A stretch of DNA of 62,562 nucleotides from UBA652 sp964598235 (GCA_964598235.1 CAZRAY010000005.1:1-62562), one strand, 5' to 3'; shown: positions 8,269-17,110, numbered from the stretch's first letter. Numbers and translations are program-made. Notes: a model not told the origin generated them from the letters alone.

Positions 8269-9732
8269 TTACATGCCGAAAATTTCGTCCCAAGGAAGCG
8301 GTTGATCGCCGAGCATCTCTAGGAAAGGCATGGCATTATTATTAACCTTGAGTTCACCATTATTGAGTGCTGCTACAGATTCATAGACATTGTCTTTTTC
8401 AACAGCAAACCCCATCATGATTGGCATGGCAATAGATTCCTCTAGGGGCGTGCCTGCCAATATGCTTTTATCAATATTGATGGCGAGCTTGCCTTGTAGT
8501 GCAGTAGCGAGTGCTTTAACGGTTTTGAGTGCGTAGAGTTCTTTTGTATCGATATAATCTAAATCAAGCTTAATACCTGCCTTACCATTGGCGTTGCTGA
8601 TATTTAACACGGAATTAACCGACACACCTTGCTTGATTAGGTTGCCCGCTTCACGGTAATACGCAAGCATTTTTTCAATCATAATTTCCGATGAGGTATC
8701 GATGTCATCACTACTAAAAAGCATAACTTGAGATGTTTGCAACTCTTGACCAACATCAATTAACTTCATGATGCCTGCACGTTCGAGACCATCCATGCCA
8801 AAACCAAAGTGGATTTTGGCATCAGGAAAATTGAAGCTATTATCACTGGTGTTTATGTGTAGTGTTGCGATATCAAATGTACCTTCACCATGCATCAGGC
8901 CATTGCTATCTCCCGCAGAGGAAGCAATACGCATATCGGATAGCGTGATATCGGTGCCTTCGCCATCAGAGAAGGCATAGGTAGGAATGAAAAATTCAAT
9001 TTTTCCATCTAGGAGCGAGCCTTTATAAAGCTCATCAATATCAATGTTGGCTGTAGATGCTGACATACGCATGTCTATTTCTTTACCATCCTCATTCCCT
9101 GTTACCGTCATTTCACCAAGCTGCATCGAACCGCGCATATAGCTTGCTGCTCCATTGGTTGTAAAATTGGCATCCATGCCATCAAAGACGATATTGACAT
9201 CGTCCGAAGCGGCAGCTTCACCGGTGAATGCTACAAATTTAGCAGCATTATAAGAAAGTGGTGCCATATTGAAATCAACATCAATATCATCGCTGGTGCC
9301 CGTTGTGACGCCGGCAGAGAATGGTGGTTGGCCTTTGAATAGGAGCGTTATCAATTTTTTTGCTTCTGTGGGAAGTGATGCTTGATCGAGTGTAGTGAGG
9401 GTATAACTACTACCTGTTTTGATACCATTCGGCGTCATCATCATGGGACCATGATAAATCTTATGATTGAGGGTGATTTTGATGGGAGAACCATCTTCAC
9501 GATCAAACAGATCAGCATCAAGTGTGACAATAGATTGTGCGCTGCTGCTCGTGAAGCCTTTTTTGAAAGACTGTTTTTCGATGCTAAGGAAGGGTAGAGT
9601 ACCGGCTATTTGCTCGTTTGAGTTTGATAGCATGGTGTCTAATACGGCTTCTGTATTATTAGATGTAAACCAAGTGGCGCCAGCCCATAGTGCTGGGAGG
9701 AGTAAGAGTAGGCTAAAGAGTATCTTTTTCAT
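8269..9732 (-). CDS. YdgA-family (DUF945) periplasmic or envelope protein
   Basis: A 487-residue protein with a hydrophobic N-terminal signal/anchor (KKILFSLLLLLPALWAGATW) followed by the DUF945 hallmark region (IAGTLPFLSIEKQSFKKGFTSS..., then LNHKIYHGPM). The rest is predicted beta-rich with repeated segments such as NIDIDELYKGSLLDGKIEFF. Function in the family is not established; E. coli YdgA is an inner-membrane-anchored envelope protein. It is monocistronic, convergent with ffh across a shared terminator, and about 95 bp from the tRNA-Val gene. Confidence 0.8.
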   Translation of the reverse strand: MKKILFSLLLLLPALWAGATWFTSNNTEAVLDTMLSNSNEQIAGTLPFLSIEKQSFKKGFTSSSAQSIVTLDADLFDREDGSPIKITLNHKIYHGPMMMTPNGIKTGSSYTLTTLDQASLPTEAKKLITLLFKGQPPFSAGVTTGTSDDIDVDFNMAPLSYNAAKFVAFTGEAAASDDVNIVFDGMDANFTTNGAASYMRGSMQLGEMTVTGNEDGKEIDMRMSASTANIDIDELYKGSLLDGKIEFFIPTYAFSDGEGTDITLSDMRIASSAGDSNGLMHGEGTFDIATLHINTSDNSFNFPDAKIHFGFGMDGLERAGIMKLIDVGQELQTSQVMLFSSDDIDTSSEIMIEKMLAYYREAGNLIKQGVSVNSVLNISNANGKAGIKLDLDYIDTKELYALKTVKALATALQGKLAINIDKSILAGTPLEESIAMPIMMGFAVEKDNVYESVAALNNGELKVNNNAMPFLEMLGDQPLPWDEIFGM

Positions 9733-9827
9733 GTGTTTAATCCTTGAAAATAATCAATGGAAAGAATGAAAGGGGGAGTATTGAATAGCAGGATAAAAAC
9801 ACCCTTAGAGTTTTCCAGATATAAATC

Positions 9828-9904
9828 TGGTAGGCACGAGTGGATTCGAACCACCGACCCCCACCATGTCAAGGTGGTGCTCTAACCAACTGAGCTACGC
9901 GCCT
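9828..9904 (-). tRNA. tRNA-Val (GAC anticodon)
   Basis: A 77-nt cloverleaf with encoded CCA. Acceptor AGGCGCG pairs with CGTGCCT (one G-U), anticodon stem CCACC/GGTGG with loop TTGACAT gives GAC, and the T arm has TTCGAAT. It lies 53 bp beyond uvrB, on the same strand, with its own promoter. A small hairpin CCAGAT/ATCTGG (9815-9830) overlaps the 3' end. Confidence 0.97.
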
Positions 9905-9916
9905 GCCGAGCGAGCA

Positions 9917-9944
9917 ATTATACTGGCTATCAAAATAAGCACAA
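9917..9944 (-). promoter_or_regulatory. Sigma-70 promoter of tRNA-Val
   Basis: On the minus strand, TTGTGC (complement of 9939-9944), a 16-bp spacer and a perfect TATAAT (complement of 9917-9922). The GC-rich stretch TGCTCGCTCGGC between -10 and the tRNA resembles a stringent-control discriminator. Confidence 0.7.
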
Positions 9945-9957
9945 GGCTAATTTGTAA

Positions 9958-11961
9958 TTAGGTGAGCGCGAGTTCTCGCACGCGGGCAATTTCATCACGG
10001 ACTTGACTGGCTTCTTCAAACTCAAGGTTTTGGGCATGTTTATACATGGTTTGTTCCATTTGTTTGATGCGTCTGGAAAGCTGCTGAGGGGTAAGCACGG
10101 CATATTCGGCTTTTTCTTCTGCCACTTTTGCCATTGCTTTTTTATCATTGGCGCTATAACCATGCACACCATCCATCATGTCTCGAATGGCTTTTTTGAT
10201 GGTTTTCGGCGTAATATTGTGTTCTTTATTATAGGCGACTTGCTTTTCGCGACGGCGGTCGGTTTCATCAATGGCGCGACGCATAGAGCCCGTTATTTTA
10301 TCGGCATAGAGAATTGCTTTGCCGTTGATATTTCGAGCAGCGCGCCCGATGATTTGGATCAGAGACCGATCAGAACGTAAAAACCCTTCTTTATCCGCAT
10401 CGAGAATGGCCACCAGTGAGACTTCGGGAATATCGAGGCCTTCTCGTAATAAGTTAATGCCGACGAGCACATCAAACACGCCGAGACGGAGATCTCGCAA
10501 AATTTCCATCCGCTCAACGGTATCAATATCGGAATGCAGATAGCGGACTTTGACATTATGCTCGGTCAAGTAATCGGTCAGATCTTCAGACATACGTTTG
10601 GTCAGTGTGGTGACGAGTACGCGTTCTTCAACTGCGGTGCGCAGTGAGATTTCAGAGAGTAAATCATCCACTTGGCTGGTAACCGGGCGAATTTCTACTT
10701 CGGGGTCAACTAAGCCTGTCGGCCGAACGACTTGCTCAATAATAGCGCCGGAATGTTCTTTTTCATAATTAGCAGGGGTGGCGGAAACAAAAATCGTTTG
10801 TGGTGCTAATTTTTCCCATTCTTCAAACATCAGCGGGCGGTTATCTAATGCTGAAGGCAAGCGAAAACCATAATTAACCAAAGTGGTTTTTCGAGAGCGA
10901 TCCCCCTTATACATGGCCCCAATCTGCGGTACCATCACATGGCTTTCATCAAGGATAAGTAGCGCATTATCAGGCAGGTAATCAAATAGTGTTGGCGGTG
11001 CTTCGCCAGGGCCGCGGCCAGATAGGTGGCGAGAATAGTTTTCAATGCCATTACAATAGCCCAGCTCTAACATCATTTCGAGATCGAAGCGGGTACGTTG
11101 CTCTAGGCGTTGGGCTTCGACCAGTTTATCTTCTTTACGGAAAAATGCGAGTTGTTCTTTTAGCTCAATTTTAATGGCTTCAATCGCATCTAATAATTGA
11201 TCGCGTGGGGTGACATAATGCGTTTTTGGGTAAACGGTCAATCGAGAAACGCGTTGAATCACTTCTCCTGTCAGTGGATCAAAGTAACTAATTTGCTCCA
11301 CTTCATTGTCAAATAATTCTACCCGCACCGCATCACGCTCGGAATCAGCAGGGAAAATATCAATCACTTCACCACGCACCCGATAGGTGCCGCGGTGCAA
11401 TTCAACATCATTACGTTTATATTGTAAATCCGTTAAGCGCCGTAAAATATCGCGTTGTCCAATCATTTCGCCTTGACTAATATGCAATACCATTTCGAGA
11501 TAAGAATCTTTATCCCCCAAACCATAGATACATGACACACTGGAAACGATAATGGCATCAGAGCGCTCGAGTAAGGCTTTAGTCGCTGATAAACGCATTT
11601 GCTCTATTTGATCATTGACGGAGGCATCTTTATCAATGAAGGTGTCAGAAGAGGGCACATAGGCCTCAGGCTGATAATAATCATAGTAAGAAACAAAATA
11701 TTCCACTGCATTATTAGGAAAGAATTCTTTCATCTCCCCATAGAGCTGTGCGGCGAGTGTTTTATTCGGCGCAAGAATCATCATCGGTCGCTGCAATTCT
11801 TGTGCGACGTTGGCAATAGTAAAGGTTTTACCCGAGCCGGTTACCCCGAGTAGCGTCTGCCACATCTCGCCATTATTCAAACCTTCTATTAAGGCTTTAA
11901 TGGCGGCAGGCTGATCACCGGCGGGTGAAAACTCACTGACTAGTTCTAATTTCTTACTCAT
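9958..11961 (-). CDS. uvrB: UvrABC excinuclease subunit B
   Basis: DNA damage verification helicase of nucleotide excision repair. At 667 aa it has the expected length: Walker A GVTGSGKT at 39-46, beta-hairpin region YYDYYQPEAYVPSSD, DEAD-like LDESHV, helicase motif VI QIIGRAARN, and the C-terminal UVR domain (QMEQTMYKHAQNLEFEEASQVRDEI) that contacts UvrC. No strong Shine-Dalgarno precedes the ATG. It is divergent from the aminotransferase gene with a palindromic repeat element between them. Confidence 0.98.
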   Translation of the reverse strand: MSKKLELVSEFSPAGDQPAAIKALIEGLNNGEMWQTLLGVTGSGKTFTIANVAQELQRPMMILAPNKTLAAQLYGEMKEFFPNNAVEYFVSYYDYYQPEAYVPSSDTFIDKDASVNDQIEQMRLSATKALLERSDAIIVSSVSCIYGLGDKDSYLEMVLHISQGEMIGQRDILRRLTDLQYKRNDVELHRGTYRVRGEVIDIFPADSERDAVRVELFDNEVEQISYFDPLTGEVIQRVSRLTVYPKTHYVTPRDQLLDAIEAIKIELKEQLAFFRKEDKLVEAQRLEQRTRFDLEMMLELGYCNGIENYSRHLSGRGPGEAPPTLFDYLPDNALLILDESHVMVPQIGAMYKGDRSRKTTLVNYGFRLPSALDNRPLMFEEWEKLAPQTIFVSATPANYEKEHSGAIIEQVVRPTGLVDPEVEIRPVTSQVDDLLSEISLRTAVEERVLVTTLTKRMSEDLTDYLTEHNVKVRYLHSDIDTVERMEILRDLRLGVFDVLVGINLLREGLDIPEVSLVAILDADKEGFLRSDRSLIQIIGRAARNINGKAILYADKITGSMRRAIDETDRRREKQVAYNKEHNITPKTIKKAIRDMMDGVHGYSANDKKAMAKVAEEKAEYAVLTPQQLSRRIKQMEQTMYKHAQNLEFEEASQVRDEIARVRELALT

Positions 11962-11990
11962 ATTTACGCTATAATTACCTAAAAATTGTC

Positions 11991-12091
11991 TTTTTGTCCG
12001 ATTTCGGCGTTGGATTGTTTTCTGCGAGCCTTATGTATTACGCATACACTGCGATTCTCAAAAAATAATCGGCCTTGAACTCAGACAAAAA
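11991..12091 (-). repeat. Palindromic intergenic repeat, copy 1
   Basis: A 101-bp imperfect palindrome bounded by TTTTTGTCCGA and TCAGACAAAAA. Read on the minus strand it contains TCAAGGC, then GAGAATCGCAGTGTATGC and a central GTAT/ATAC-type palindrome, then CCAACGCCGAAATCGGACAA. The same order of blocks occurs in two other copies in this window. It lies between divergent uvrB and the aminotransferase gene. Confidence 0.7.
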
Positions 12092-12125
12092 CCTAATTTT
12101 TAACACTATTTAAAAATATAAAGGA

Positions 12126-13319
12126 ATGACCTTGGATATTAAGCTTTCACACCGCGTACAGCGTATCAAACCTTCCCCAACCCTTGCTATCAGCGCGCGC
12201 GCTGGCGAACTTAAAGCGGCGGGAAAGAGTGTTGTTAACCTTGGTGTTGGCGAGCCTGATTTTGATACGCCCGAACACATTAGAGAAGCCGGCATCAATG
12301 CAATCAAAGAGGGCTTTACTCGATATACTGCGGTAGACGGTATCCCTGAACTTAAACAAGCCATTATAGACAAGTTTTCGAATGATAACGGGCTGAACTA
12401 TGAATTGAATCAGGTTTTGGTATCTGTTGGCGGTAAGCAGAGCTTCTTTAACCTGACGCAAGCTTTATTGAATACAGGGGATGAAGTGATTATACCTGCG
12501 CCTTACTGGGTATCGTATCCGGATATGGTATTGCTGGCAGAAGGTGAACCAGTGATTGTTGAAGGCAATCAAGAAAACCAATTTAAGATCACACCAAAAC
12601 AACTTGCAGCAGCGATAACGGATCGTACGCGCTTATTTGTAATCAATAGCCCGTCTAATCCAACTGGGATGACGTATAGCAAGGCAGAATTAGAAGCGTT
12701 GGGTGAAGTATTACGTGAATATCCAAAAGTAATGATCGCAACCGATGATATGTATGAGCATATTTATTGGGGTCGCGAAGAAGGCTTTTATAATATTGTG
12801 ATGGCATGCTCTGATTTATATGATCGTACGATTGTATTAAATGGGGTATCAAAAGCCTATGCGATGACAGGTTGGCGAATTGGTTACGCAGGTGGCCCTG
12901 CCGATTTAATCGCTGCAATGAAAAAAGTGCAATCTCAAAGCACCTCTAATCCTTGTTCAATTGCCCAAGTGGCGGCAGTCACAGCGCTAACTGGCGGCAA
13001 AGAATGTATTAACGATATGATGGTGGCATTTAAACGTCGCCATGATTACTTAGTGCGCGAGCTGAATACGATTCCCGGTTTTTCAGCAATAACCACAGAT
13101 GGCACTTTTTATGTATTCCCTAATATTCGCGGTGCGATTGATAAAATGGATGGCATTGAAGGCGATTTAGACTTTGCAGAAAAGCTATTAGTAGAAACGG
13201 GCGTTGCGCTCGTGCCTGGTGCTGCTTTTGGTTTAAGAGACCATATTCGGCTATCGATTGCCACCAGCGATGAAAATCTTGAAACCGCAGTCGAGCGGAT
13301 TCGAAAATTTGTGGGATAG
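12126..13319 (+). CDS. aspC: Aspartate aminotransferase, class I (type Ib)
   Basis: PLP enzyme interconverting aspartate/2-oxoglutarate and oxaloacetate/glutamate, and often able to act on prephenate in this subgroup. 397 aa. Schiff-base Lys243 in GVSKAYAMTGWRIGY, PLP-contacting NSPSNPTG (174-181), ATDDMYEHIYW and C-terminal Arg (DHIRLSIA). The ATG at 12126 touches its AAGGA directly, which is too close to work; the in-frame TTG at 12132 has ideal 6-base spacing and may be the true start. Specificity within class I is inferred from overall resemblance. Confidence 0.9.
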   Translation: MTLDIKLSHRVQRIKPSPTLAISARAGELKAAGKSVVNLGVGEPDFDTPEHIREAGINAIKEGFTRYTAVDGIPELKQAIIDKFSNDNGLNYELNQVLVSVGGKQSFFNLTQALLNTGDEVIIPAPYWVSYPDMVLLAEGEPVIVEGNQENQFKITPKQLAAAITDRTRLFVINSPSNPTGMTYSKAELEALGEVLREYPKVMIATDDMYEHIYWGREEGFYNIVMACSDLYDRTIVLNGVSKAYAMTGWRIGYAGGPADLIAAMKKVQSQSTSNPCSIAQVAAVTALTGGKECINDMMVAFKRRHDYLVRELNTIPGFSAITTDGTFYVFPNIRGAIDKMDGIEGDLDFAEKLLVETGVALVPGAAFGLRDHIRLSIATSDENLETAVERIRKFVG

Positions 13320-13378
13320 GTTTTTTACCTGTAAGCGATTGAGTTGCCTAAAGACGTGATTATAATCCAAGATAAATC

Positions 13379-13407
13379 TTGACCAAATCACTGCAACTCT
13401 CTATCAT
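13379..13407 (+). promoter_or_regulatory. Sigma-70 promoter of tRNA-Asn
   Basis: TTGACC (13379-13384), 17-bp spacer, TATCAT (13402-13407), placing transcription start a few bases before the tRNA at 13422. Confidence 0.75.
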
Positions 13408-13421
13408 ACGCGCTTCACTGT

Positions 13422-13497
13422 TCCTCAATAGCTCAGTTGGTAGAGCATCGGACTGTTAATCCGCAGGTCCCTGGTTCGAGTCCAGGTTGAGGAGCCA
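13422..13497 (+). tRNA. tRNA-Asn (GTT anticodon)
   Basis: A 76-nt cloverleaf with encoded CCA. Acceptor TCCTCAA/TTGAGGA, D arm GCTCAGTTGGTAGAGC, anticodon loop CTGTTAA giving GTT, T arm with TTCGAGT. Own promoter upstream and a strong terminator 9 bases downstream. Confidence 0.98.
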
Positions 13498-13505
13498 AAA
13501 ATAAT

Positions 13506-13539
13506 AAAGCCCAGTATCGCAAGATACTGGGCTTTTTTT
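13506..13539 (+). terminator. Terminator of tRNA-Asn, shared with aqpZ
   Basis: AAAGCCCAGTATC/GATACTGGGCTTT, a 13-bp perfect stem with GCAA tetraloop and a T7 tract. It lies between convergent tRNA-Asn and aqpZ. Confidence 0.92.
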
Positions 13540-13558
13540 GTGGTTGTTATTTTTCTAT

Positions 13559-14254
13559 TTAATTGGCTTCAAACCATTTATAGATGATGCCTGCAATCGC
13601 AGCACCAATAATCGGCGCCACCCAGAATAACCATAACTGCGGCACGGCTGCCGTATCTGCAAATAAGGCTGCGGCTGTGCTTCGTGCAGGATTAACAGAG
13701 GTATTACTGACAGGAATTGTAATCAAATGGATCAAGGTTAAACCCAGGCCGATTGCAATCGGTGCAAAACCTGCAGGAGCGCGCGAATCTGTTGCGCCTA
13801 AAATGATAAATAGGAACATAGCAGTCATAACCACTTCGGCAAGCAATACGGCGCCCATACCATAACCACCTGGTGATAATTCACCAAAGCCATTAGAGGC
13901 AAAGCCGCCGGCAACAAAACCCGCTTGACCACTGGCAATGAAATACAAGACAGCAGCGCCCGCAATACCACCGGCTACTTGAGCGATGATATAAGGCACG
14001 AGTTCTGAAGATGAAAAACGCCCGCCTATCCATAAGCCAACAGATACCGCAGGGTTAAGATGACAACCTGAGATATGGCCAATGGCATAAGCCATAGTCA
14101 GTACGGTTAAACCAAAAGCAAGGGATACACCAACAAATCCTATGCCTAAGTTAGTATCACCGAATTGGGCCGCGAGCACAGCACTCCCACACCCCCCTAA
14201 CACCAGCCAAAATGTACCGATAAACTCGGCAGCTAATTTTTTAGATAACAGCAT
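13559..14254 (-). CDS. aqpZ: Aquaporin Z, water channel
   Basis: Six-helix MIP-family channel with both NPA boxes (HLNPAVS at residues 67-69; SVNPARS at 188-190). The selectivity-filter residues Phe47, His176, Thr185 and Arg191 correspond to the AqpZ (water-selective) pattern rather than glycerol facilitators. I start it at the ATG at 14254, which has AAGGA 8 bases upstream and gives 231 aa, the same length as E. coli AqpZ; a longer frame to 14302 adds 16 non-conserved residues. Monocistronic. Confidence 0.95.
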   Translation of the reverse strand: MLLSKKLAAEFIGTFWLVLGGCGSAVLAAQFGDTNLGIGFVGVSLAFGLTVLTMAYAIGHISGCHLNPAVSVGLWIGGRFSSSELVPYIIAQVAGGIAGAAVLYFIASGQAGFVAGGFASNGFGELSPGGYGMGAVLLAEVVMTAMFLFIILGATDSRAPAGFAPIAIGLGLTLIHLITIPVSNTSVNPARSTAAALFADTAAVPQLWLFWVAPIIGAAIAGIIYKWFEAN

Positions 14255-14373
14255 ATTTTTTTCCTTTTTATTATAAAAAAATGTAGATTTATCTGAAAAC
14301 ATGTTGGCAGGATAATCCAGCCAACAGTATCAATCATAGTGTATTTAGGTAGGATATTAAAGTGTCTCAATTT

Positions 14374-14401
14374 TTGACTAAATCAGGATTTAGTGTATAG
14401 T
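14374..14401 (+). promoter_or_regulatory. Sigma-70 promoter of the thrS-infC operon
   Basis: TTGACT (14374-14379), 16-bp spacer, TATAGT (14396-14401). It directs a leader of about 105 bases ahead of thrS that contains a terminator-like hairpin. Confidence 0.7.
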
Positions 14402-14450
14402 GCGGCCCATATGGATTTGCGCGGTATACCGCTGCACTTTTAATTTATTG

Positions 14451-14473
14451 AAAGCACCGAGGGGTGCTTTTTT
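14451..14473 (+). terminator. Terminator/attenuator hairpin in the thrS leader
   Basis: AAAGCACC pairs with GGTGCTTT across a 4-base loop, followed by TTT, 43 bases before the thrS start and downstream of its promoter. Since thrS must be transcribed through it, it may act as an attenuator. A palindrome CGGTATACCG lies just upstream (14431-14440). No threonine-rich leader peptide is evident. Confidence 0.6.
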
Positions 14474-14515
14474 GGTTTTCAGGCTTTTTGTATTAGTCAC
14501 AACCAGGACAAAACT

Positions 14516-16318
14516 ATGATTTCGATTACACTCCCAGATGGCAGCCAACGTCAGTTTGATGCGCCACTTTCTATTTTAGATATTGCAGCTGATATTGGTG
14601 CAGGCTTAGCGCGTGCGACCTTAGCAGGTAAGCTAAACGGCATCTTAGTAGATGCGAGCACGATTGTATCTGAAGATGCGAGTATCGCGATTGTCACGGA
14701 ACGTGATCCGGAAGGCTTAGAAGTTATTCGTCATTCAACTGCGCATTTAACTGCGCAAGCCGTAAAACAATTATTCCCAGAGGCACAGGTAACCATTGGT
14801 CCTGTTATCGACGACGGTTATTTTTATGATTTTTCATATCCACCAGGCTTTTCGGAAGAGGACTTGGCGAAAATAGAAAAACGCATGCAGGAATTAGTAA
14901 AACAAGATATTCCGGTGGTGCGTGAAGAAATATCGCGCGAGGATGGTATTGCTAAATTTAAAGCAATGGGTGAGGATTATAAAGCCGAAATTTTAACGGA
15001 TATCCCTGCCGGCGAAATATTAACGTTATATAGTCAAGGTGATTTCACTGATTTATGTCGTGGTCCGCATGTGCCAAGTACNNNNNNNNNNNNNNNNNNN
15101 NNNNNNNNNNNNNNNNNNNNNNNNNNNNNNNNNNNNNNNNNNNNNNNNNNNNNNNNNNNNNNNNNNNNNNNNNNNNNNNNNTTTTGGCATGATCATGGCT
15201 GGAAAATTTTCCGCACAGTAGAAAGCTATATTCGTGATGTCTTGCGTGATAATGATTATCAAGAAGTGCGTACGCCACAAGTGGTTGATCGCAGCCTATG
15301 GGAAAAATCAGGCCATTGGGATAAATTTGGCGATATGATTTTCAGCACACACTCCGAAAACCGGGATTATGCGATTAAGCCGATGAACTGTCCCTGTCAT
15401 ATTCAGATCTTTAATCAGGGTTTGAAGAGTTATCGCGATTTGCCTCTGCGGATGGCAGAATTTGGGTCGTGTCATCGAAATGAACCATCGGGCACCTTGC
15501 ATGGTTTGATGCGTTTGCGCAGTTTCACTCAAGATGATGCACATATCTTCTGCACCGAAGATCAAATTCAATCAGAAGTGGCGACCTTTATTGAGCTACT
15601 GCAAGATGTTTATGCAGACTTTGGATTTAATGAAATCATCATTAAATTATCGACGCGCCCTGAGAACCGAGTAGGTTCAGATGAGGAATGGGATAAGGCG
15701 GAAGCATCCCTCGAACAAGCGTTAAATACAAAAGAATTGGACTGGGGTTTACAGCCTGGAGAAGGGGCGTTTTATGGCCCTAAAATCGAGTTTTCTTTAA
15801 AGGACAGCCTAGGCCGTGTATGGCAGTGTGGCACGATCCAAGTCGATTTCTCAATGCCAGGCAGGTTGGATGCAAACTATATTGATGACGCCGGTAATAA
15901 GCAGGTGCCAGTGATGTTGCATCGTGCTATTTTGGGTTCGTTAGAACGTTTTATCGGTATCTTGATTGAAGAGTATGCAGGCGCCTTTCCAACATGGTTG
16001 GCACCACAGCAGGTTGCCGTTATGGGGATCTCTCAAAAACAGTCGGATTACGTGAAATCAATTACGGCCGCATTATTGAAACAGGATATTAATGTCGATT
16101 CGGACTTGAGAAATGAGAAGATAGGCTTTAAAATACGCGAACATACATTACGCCGAGTGCCATACTTAATTGTTGTGGGCGATCGCGAGGCGGAAAATAA
16201 TGCCGTGGCAGTACGTACCCGTAAGGGCGAAGACTTAGGTGTAATGACACTGGAAGAATTCGTTGCCTTATTGGAAAAAGACGTTGCTGGTCGCGGCCGA
16301 CTTGTTTTAGAGGGTTAA
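14516..16318 (+). CDS. thrS: Threonyl-tRNA synthetase (interrupted by assembly gap)
   Basis: Charges tRNA-Thr; class II synthetase. N-terminal TGS domain (MISITLPDGSQRQF), editing domain (HSTAHLTAQAVKQLFPEAQ), then after the gap the catalytic core: PMNCPCHIQIF (zinc Cys), motif 2 EFGSCHRNEPSGTLHGL..RLRSFTQDDAHIFC, and C-terminal anticodon-binding domain (PTWLAPQQVAVMGIS). The 100-N gap falls between CRGPHVPS and FWHDHGW, where E. coli has about 78 residues, so roughly 235 bp are really missing. It heads thrS-infC-rpmI-rplT-pheST-ihfA. Confidence 0.96.
   Translation: MISITLPDGSQRQFDAPLSILDIAADIGAGLARATLAGKLNGILVDASTIVSEDASIAIVTERDPEGLEVIRHSTAHLTAQAVKQLFPEAQVTIGPVIDDGYFYDFSYPPGFSEEDLAKIEKRMQELVKQDIPVVREEISREDGIAKFKAMGEDYKAEILTDIPAGEILTLYSQGDFTDLCRGPHVPSXXXXXXXXXXXXXXXXXXXXXXXXXXXXXXXXXXFWHDHGWKIFRTVESYIRDVLRDNDYQEVRTPQVVDRSLWEKSGHWDKFGDMIFSTHSENRDYAIKPMNCPCHIQIFNQGLKSYRDLPLRMAEFGSCHRNEPSGTLHGLMRLRSFTQDDAHIFCTEDQIQSEVATFIELLQDVYADFGFNEIIIKLSTRPENRVGSDEEWDKAEASLEQALNTKELDWGLQPGEGAFYGPKIEFSLKDSLGRVWQCGTIQVDFSMPGRLDANYIDDAGNKQVPVMLHRAILGSLERFIGILIEEYAGAFPTWLAPQQVAVMGISQKQSDYVKSITAALLKQDINVDSDLRNEKIGFKIREHTLRRVPYLIVVGDREAENNAVAVRTRKGEDLGVMTLEEFVALLEKDVAGRGRLVLEG
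15082..15181. other. Assembly gap (100 N) inside thrS
   Basis: Placeholder gap. The frame continues across it only because 100 N happens to keep phase; comparison with ThrRS length suggests more sequence is absent. Confidence 0.97.
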
Positions 16319-16322
16319 CAAA

Positions 16323-16838
16323 ATCGCTAAAAATGATAAACGGCTGAATGGTGAAATCACAGCCAGAGAAGTAAGGTTAAATGATGTGGACGGTACGCAA
16401 TTGGGTGTCGTTTCGCTGAAAGAAGCCTTAGCAAAAGCAGAAGAAGCAGATTTGGATTTGGTAGAGATTTCTCCACAGGCGTCTCCACCAGTGTGTCGTA
16501 TCATGGACTACGGCAAGTATTTGTTTGAGGCGAATAAGCAAAAGAACCTCGCGAAGAAGAAACAAAAGCAAATACAGGTAAAGGAAATAAAATTCCGACC
16601 AGGGACTGAAGAGGCTGATTATCAGGTAAAACTACGCAACCTGACACGTTTCCTCGAAGAAGGTAATAAAACTAAAGTGAGTCTGCGTTTTCGTGGGCGT
16701 GAGATGGCACATCAAGACTTAGGATTGCAATTGCTTAAACGCGTTGCGGAAGATCTGAAAGAATTGTCTGTTATTGAATCGCACCCGAAAAAAGAAGGTC
16801 GGCAGATGATCATGGTTTTGGCACCGAGTAAAAAGTAG
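16323..16838 (+). CDS. infC: Translation initiation factor IF-3, with ATC start
   Basis: Binds the 30S subunit, keeps subunits apart and proofreads initiator tRNA and start codon. The conserved N domain (KNDKRLNGEITAREVRLNDVDGTQLG) is in frame upstream of any ATG/GTG/TTG candidate; the first standard codon, GTG at 16386, would delete it. An ATC at 16323 lies 8 bases after AGAGGG and 4 bases after the thrS stop, giving 171 aa. IF3 genes are known for rare AUU/AUC starts used in autoregulation. C domain: KEIKFRPGTEEADYQVKLRN, FRGREMAHQDLG. Confidence 0.95.
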   Translation: MAKNDKRLNGEITAREVRLNDVDGTQLGVVSLKEALAKAEEADLDLVEISPQASPPVCRIMDYGKYLFEANKQKNLAKKKQKQIQVKEIKFRPGTEEADYQVKLRNLTRFLEEGNKTKVSLRFRGREMAHQDLGLQLLKRVAEDLKELSVIESHPKKEGRQMIMVLAPSKK

Positions 16839-16900
16839 TAAGTAAATTTAATTAACGTTGGGTAATGTTTGCCCACATAAAAATGAATGCGGAGTTCATA

Positions 16901-17098
16901 ATGCCAAAAATTAAGAATCACAGTGGCGCAGCCAAACGCTTTAAGCGTACGGGTAGCGGCAAATTCAAACGCGCACAAGCGTTTACTAGTCATATCCTGA
17001 CTAAGAAGAGCACAAAGCGGAAACGCCATTTACGCTCGCCGATGATGGTGTGTAAAGCAGATCATCGTTCTGTTCGTAAAATGTTGCCTAATCTTTAA
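16901..17098 (+). CDS. rpmI: 50S ribosomal protein L35
   Basis: 65-residue basic ribosomal protein beginning MPKIKNHSGAAKRFKRTGSG and ending SVRKMLPNL. The ATG at 16901 has GGAG 6 bases upstream; an upstream in-frame ATG at 16865 would add twelve residues not found in the family. It lies between infC and rplT with 12 bp to rplT. Confidence 0.97.
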   Translation: MPKIKNHSGAAKRFKRTGSGKFKRAQAFTSHILTKKSTKRKRHLRSPMMVCKADHRSVRKMLPNL

Positions 17099-17110
17099 AG
17101 GAGAAATGAT

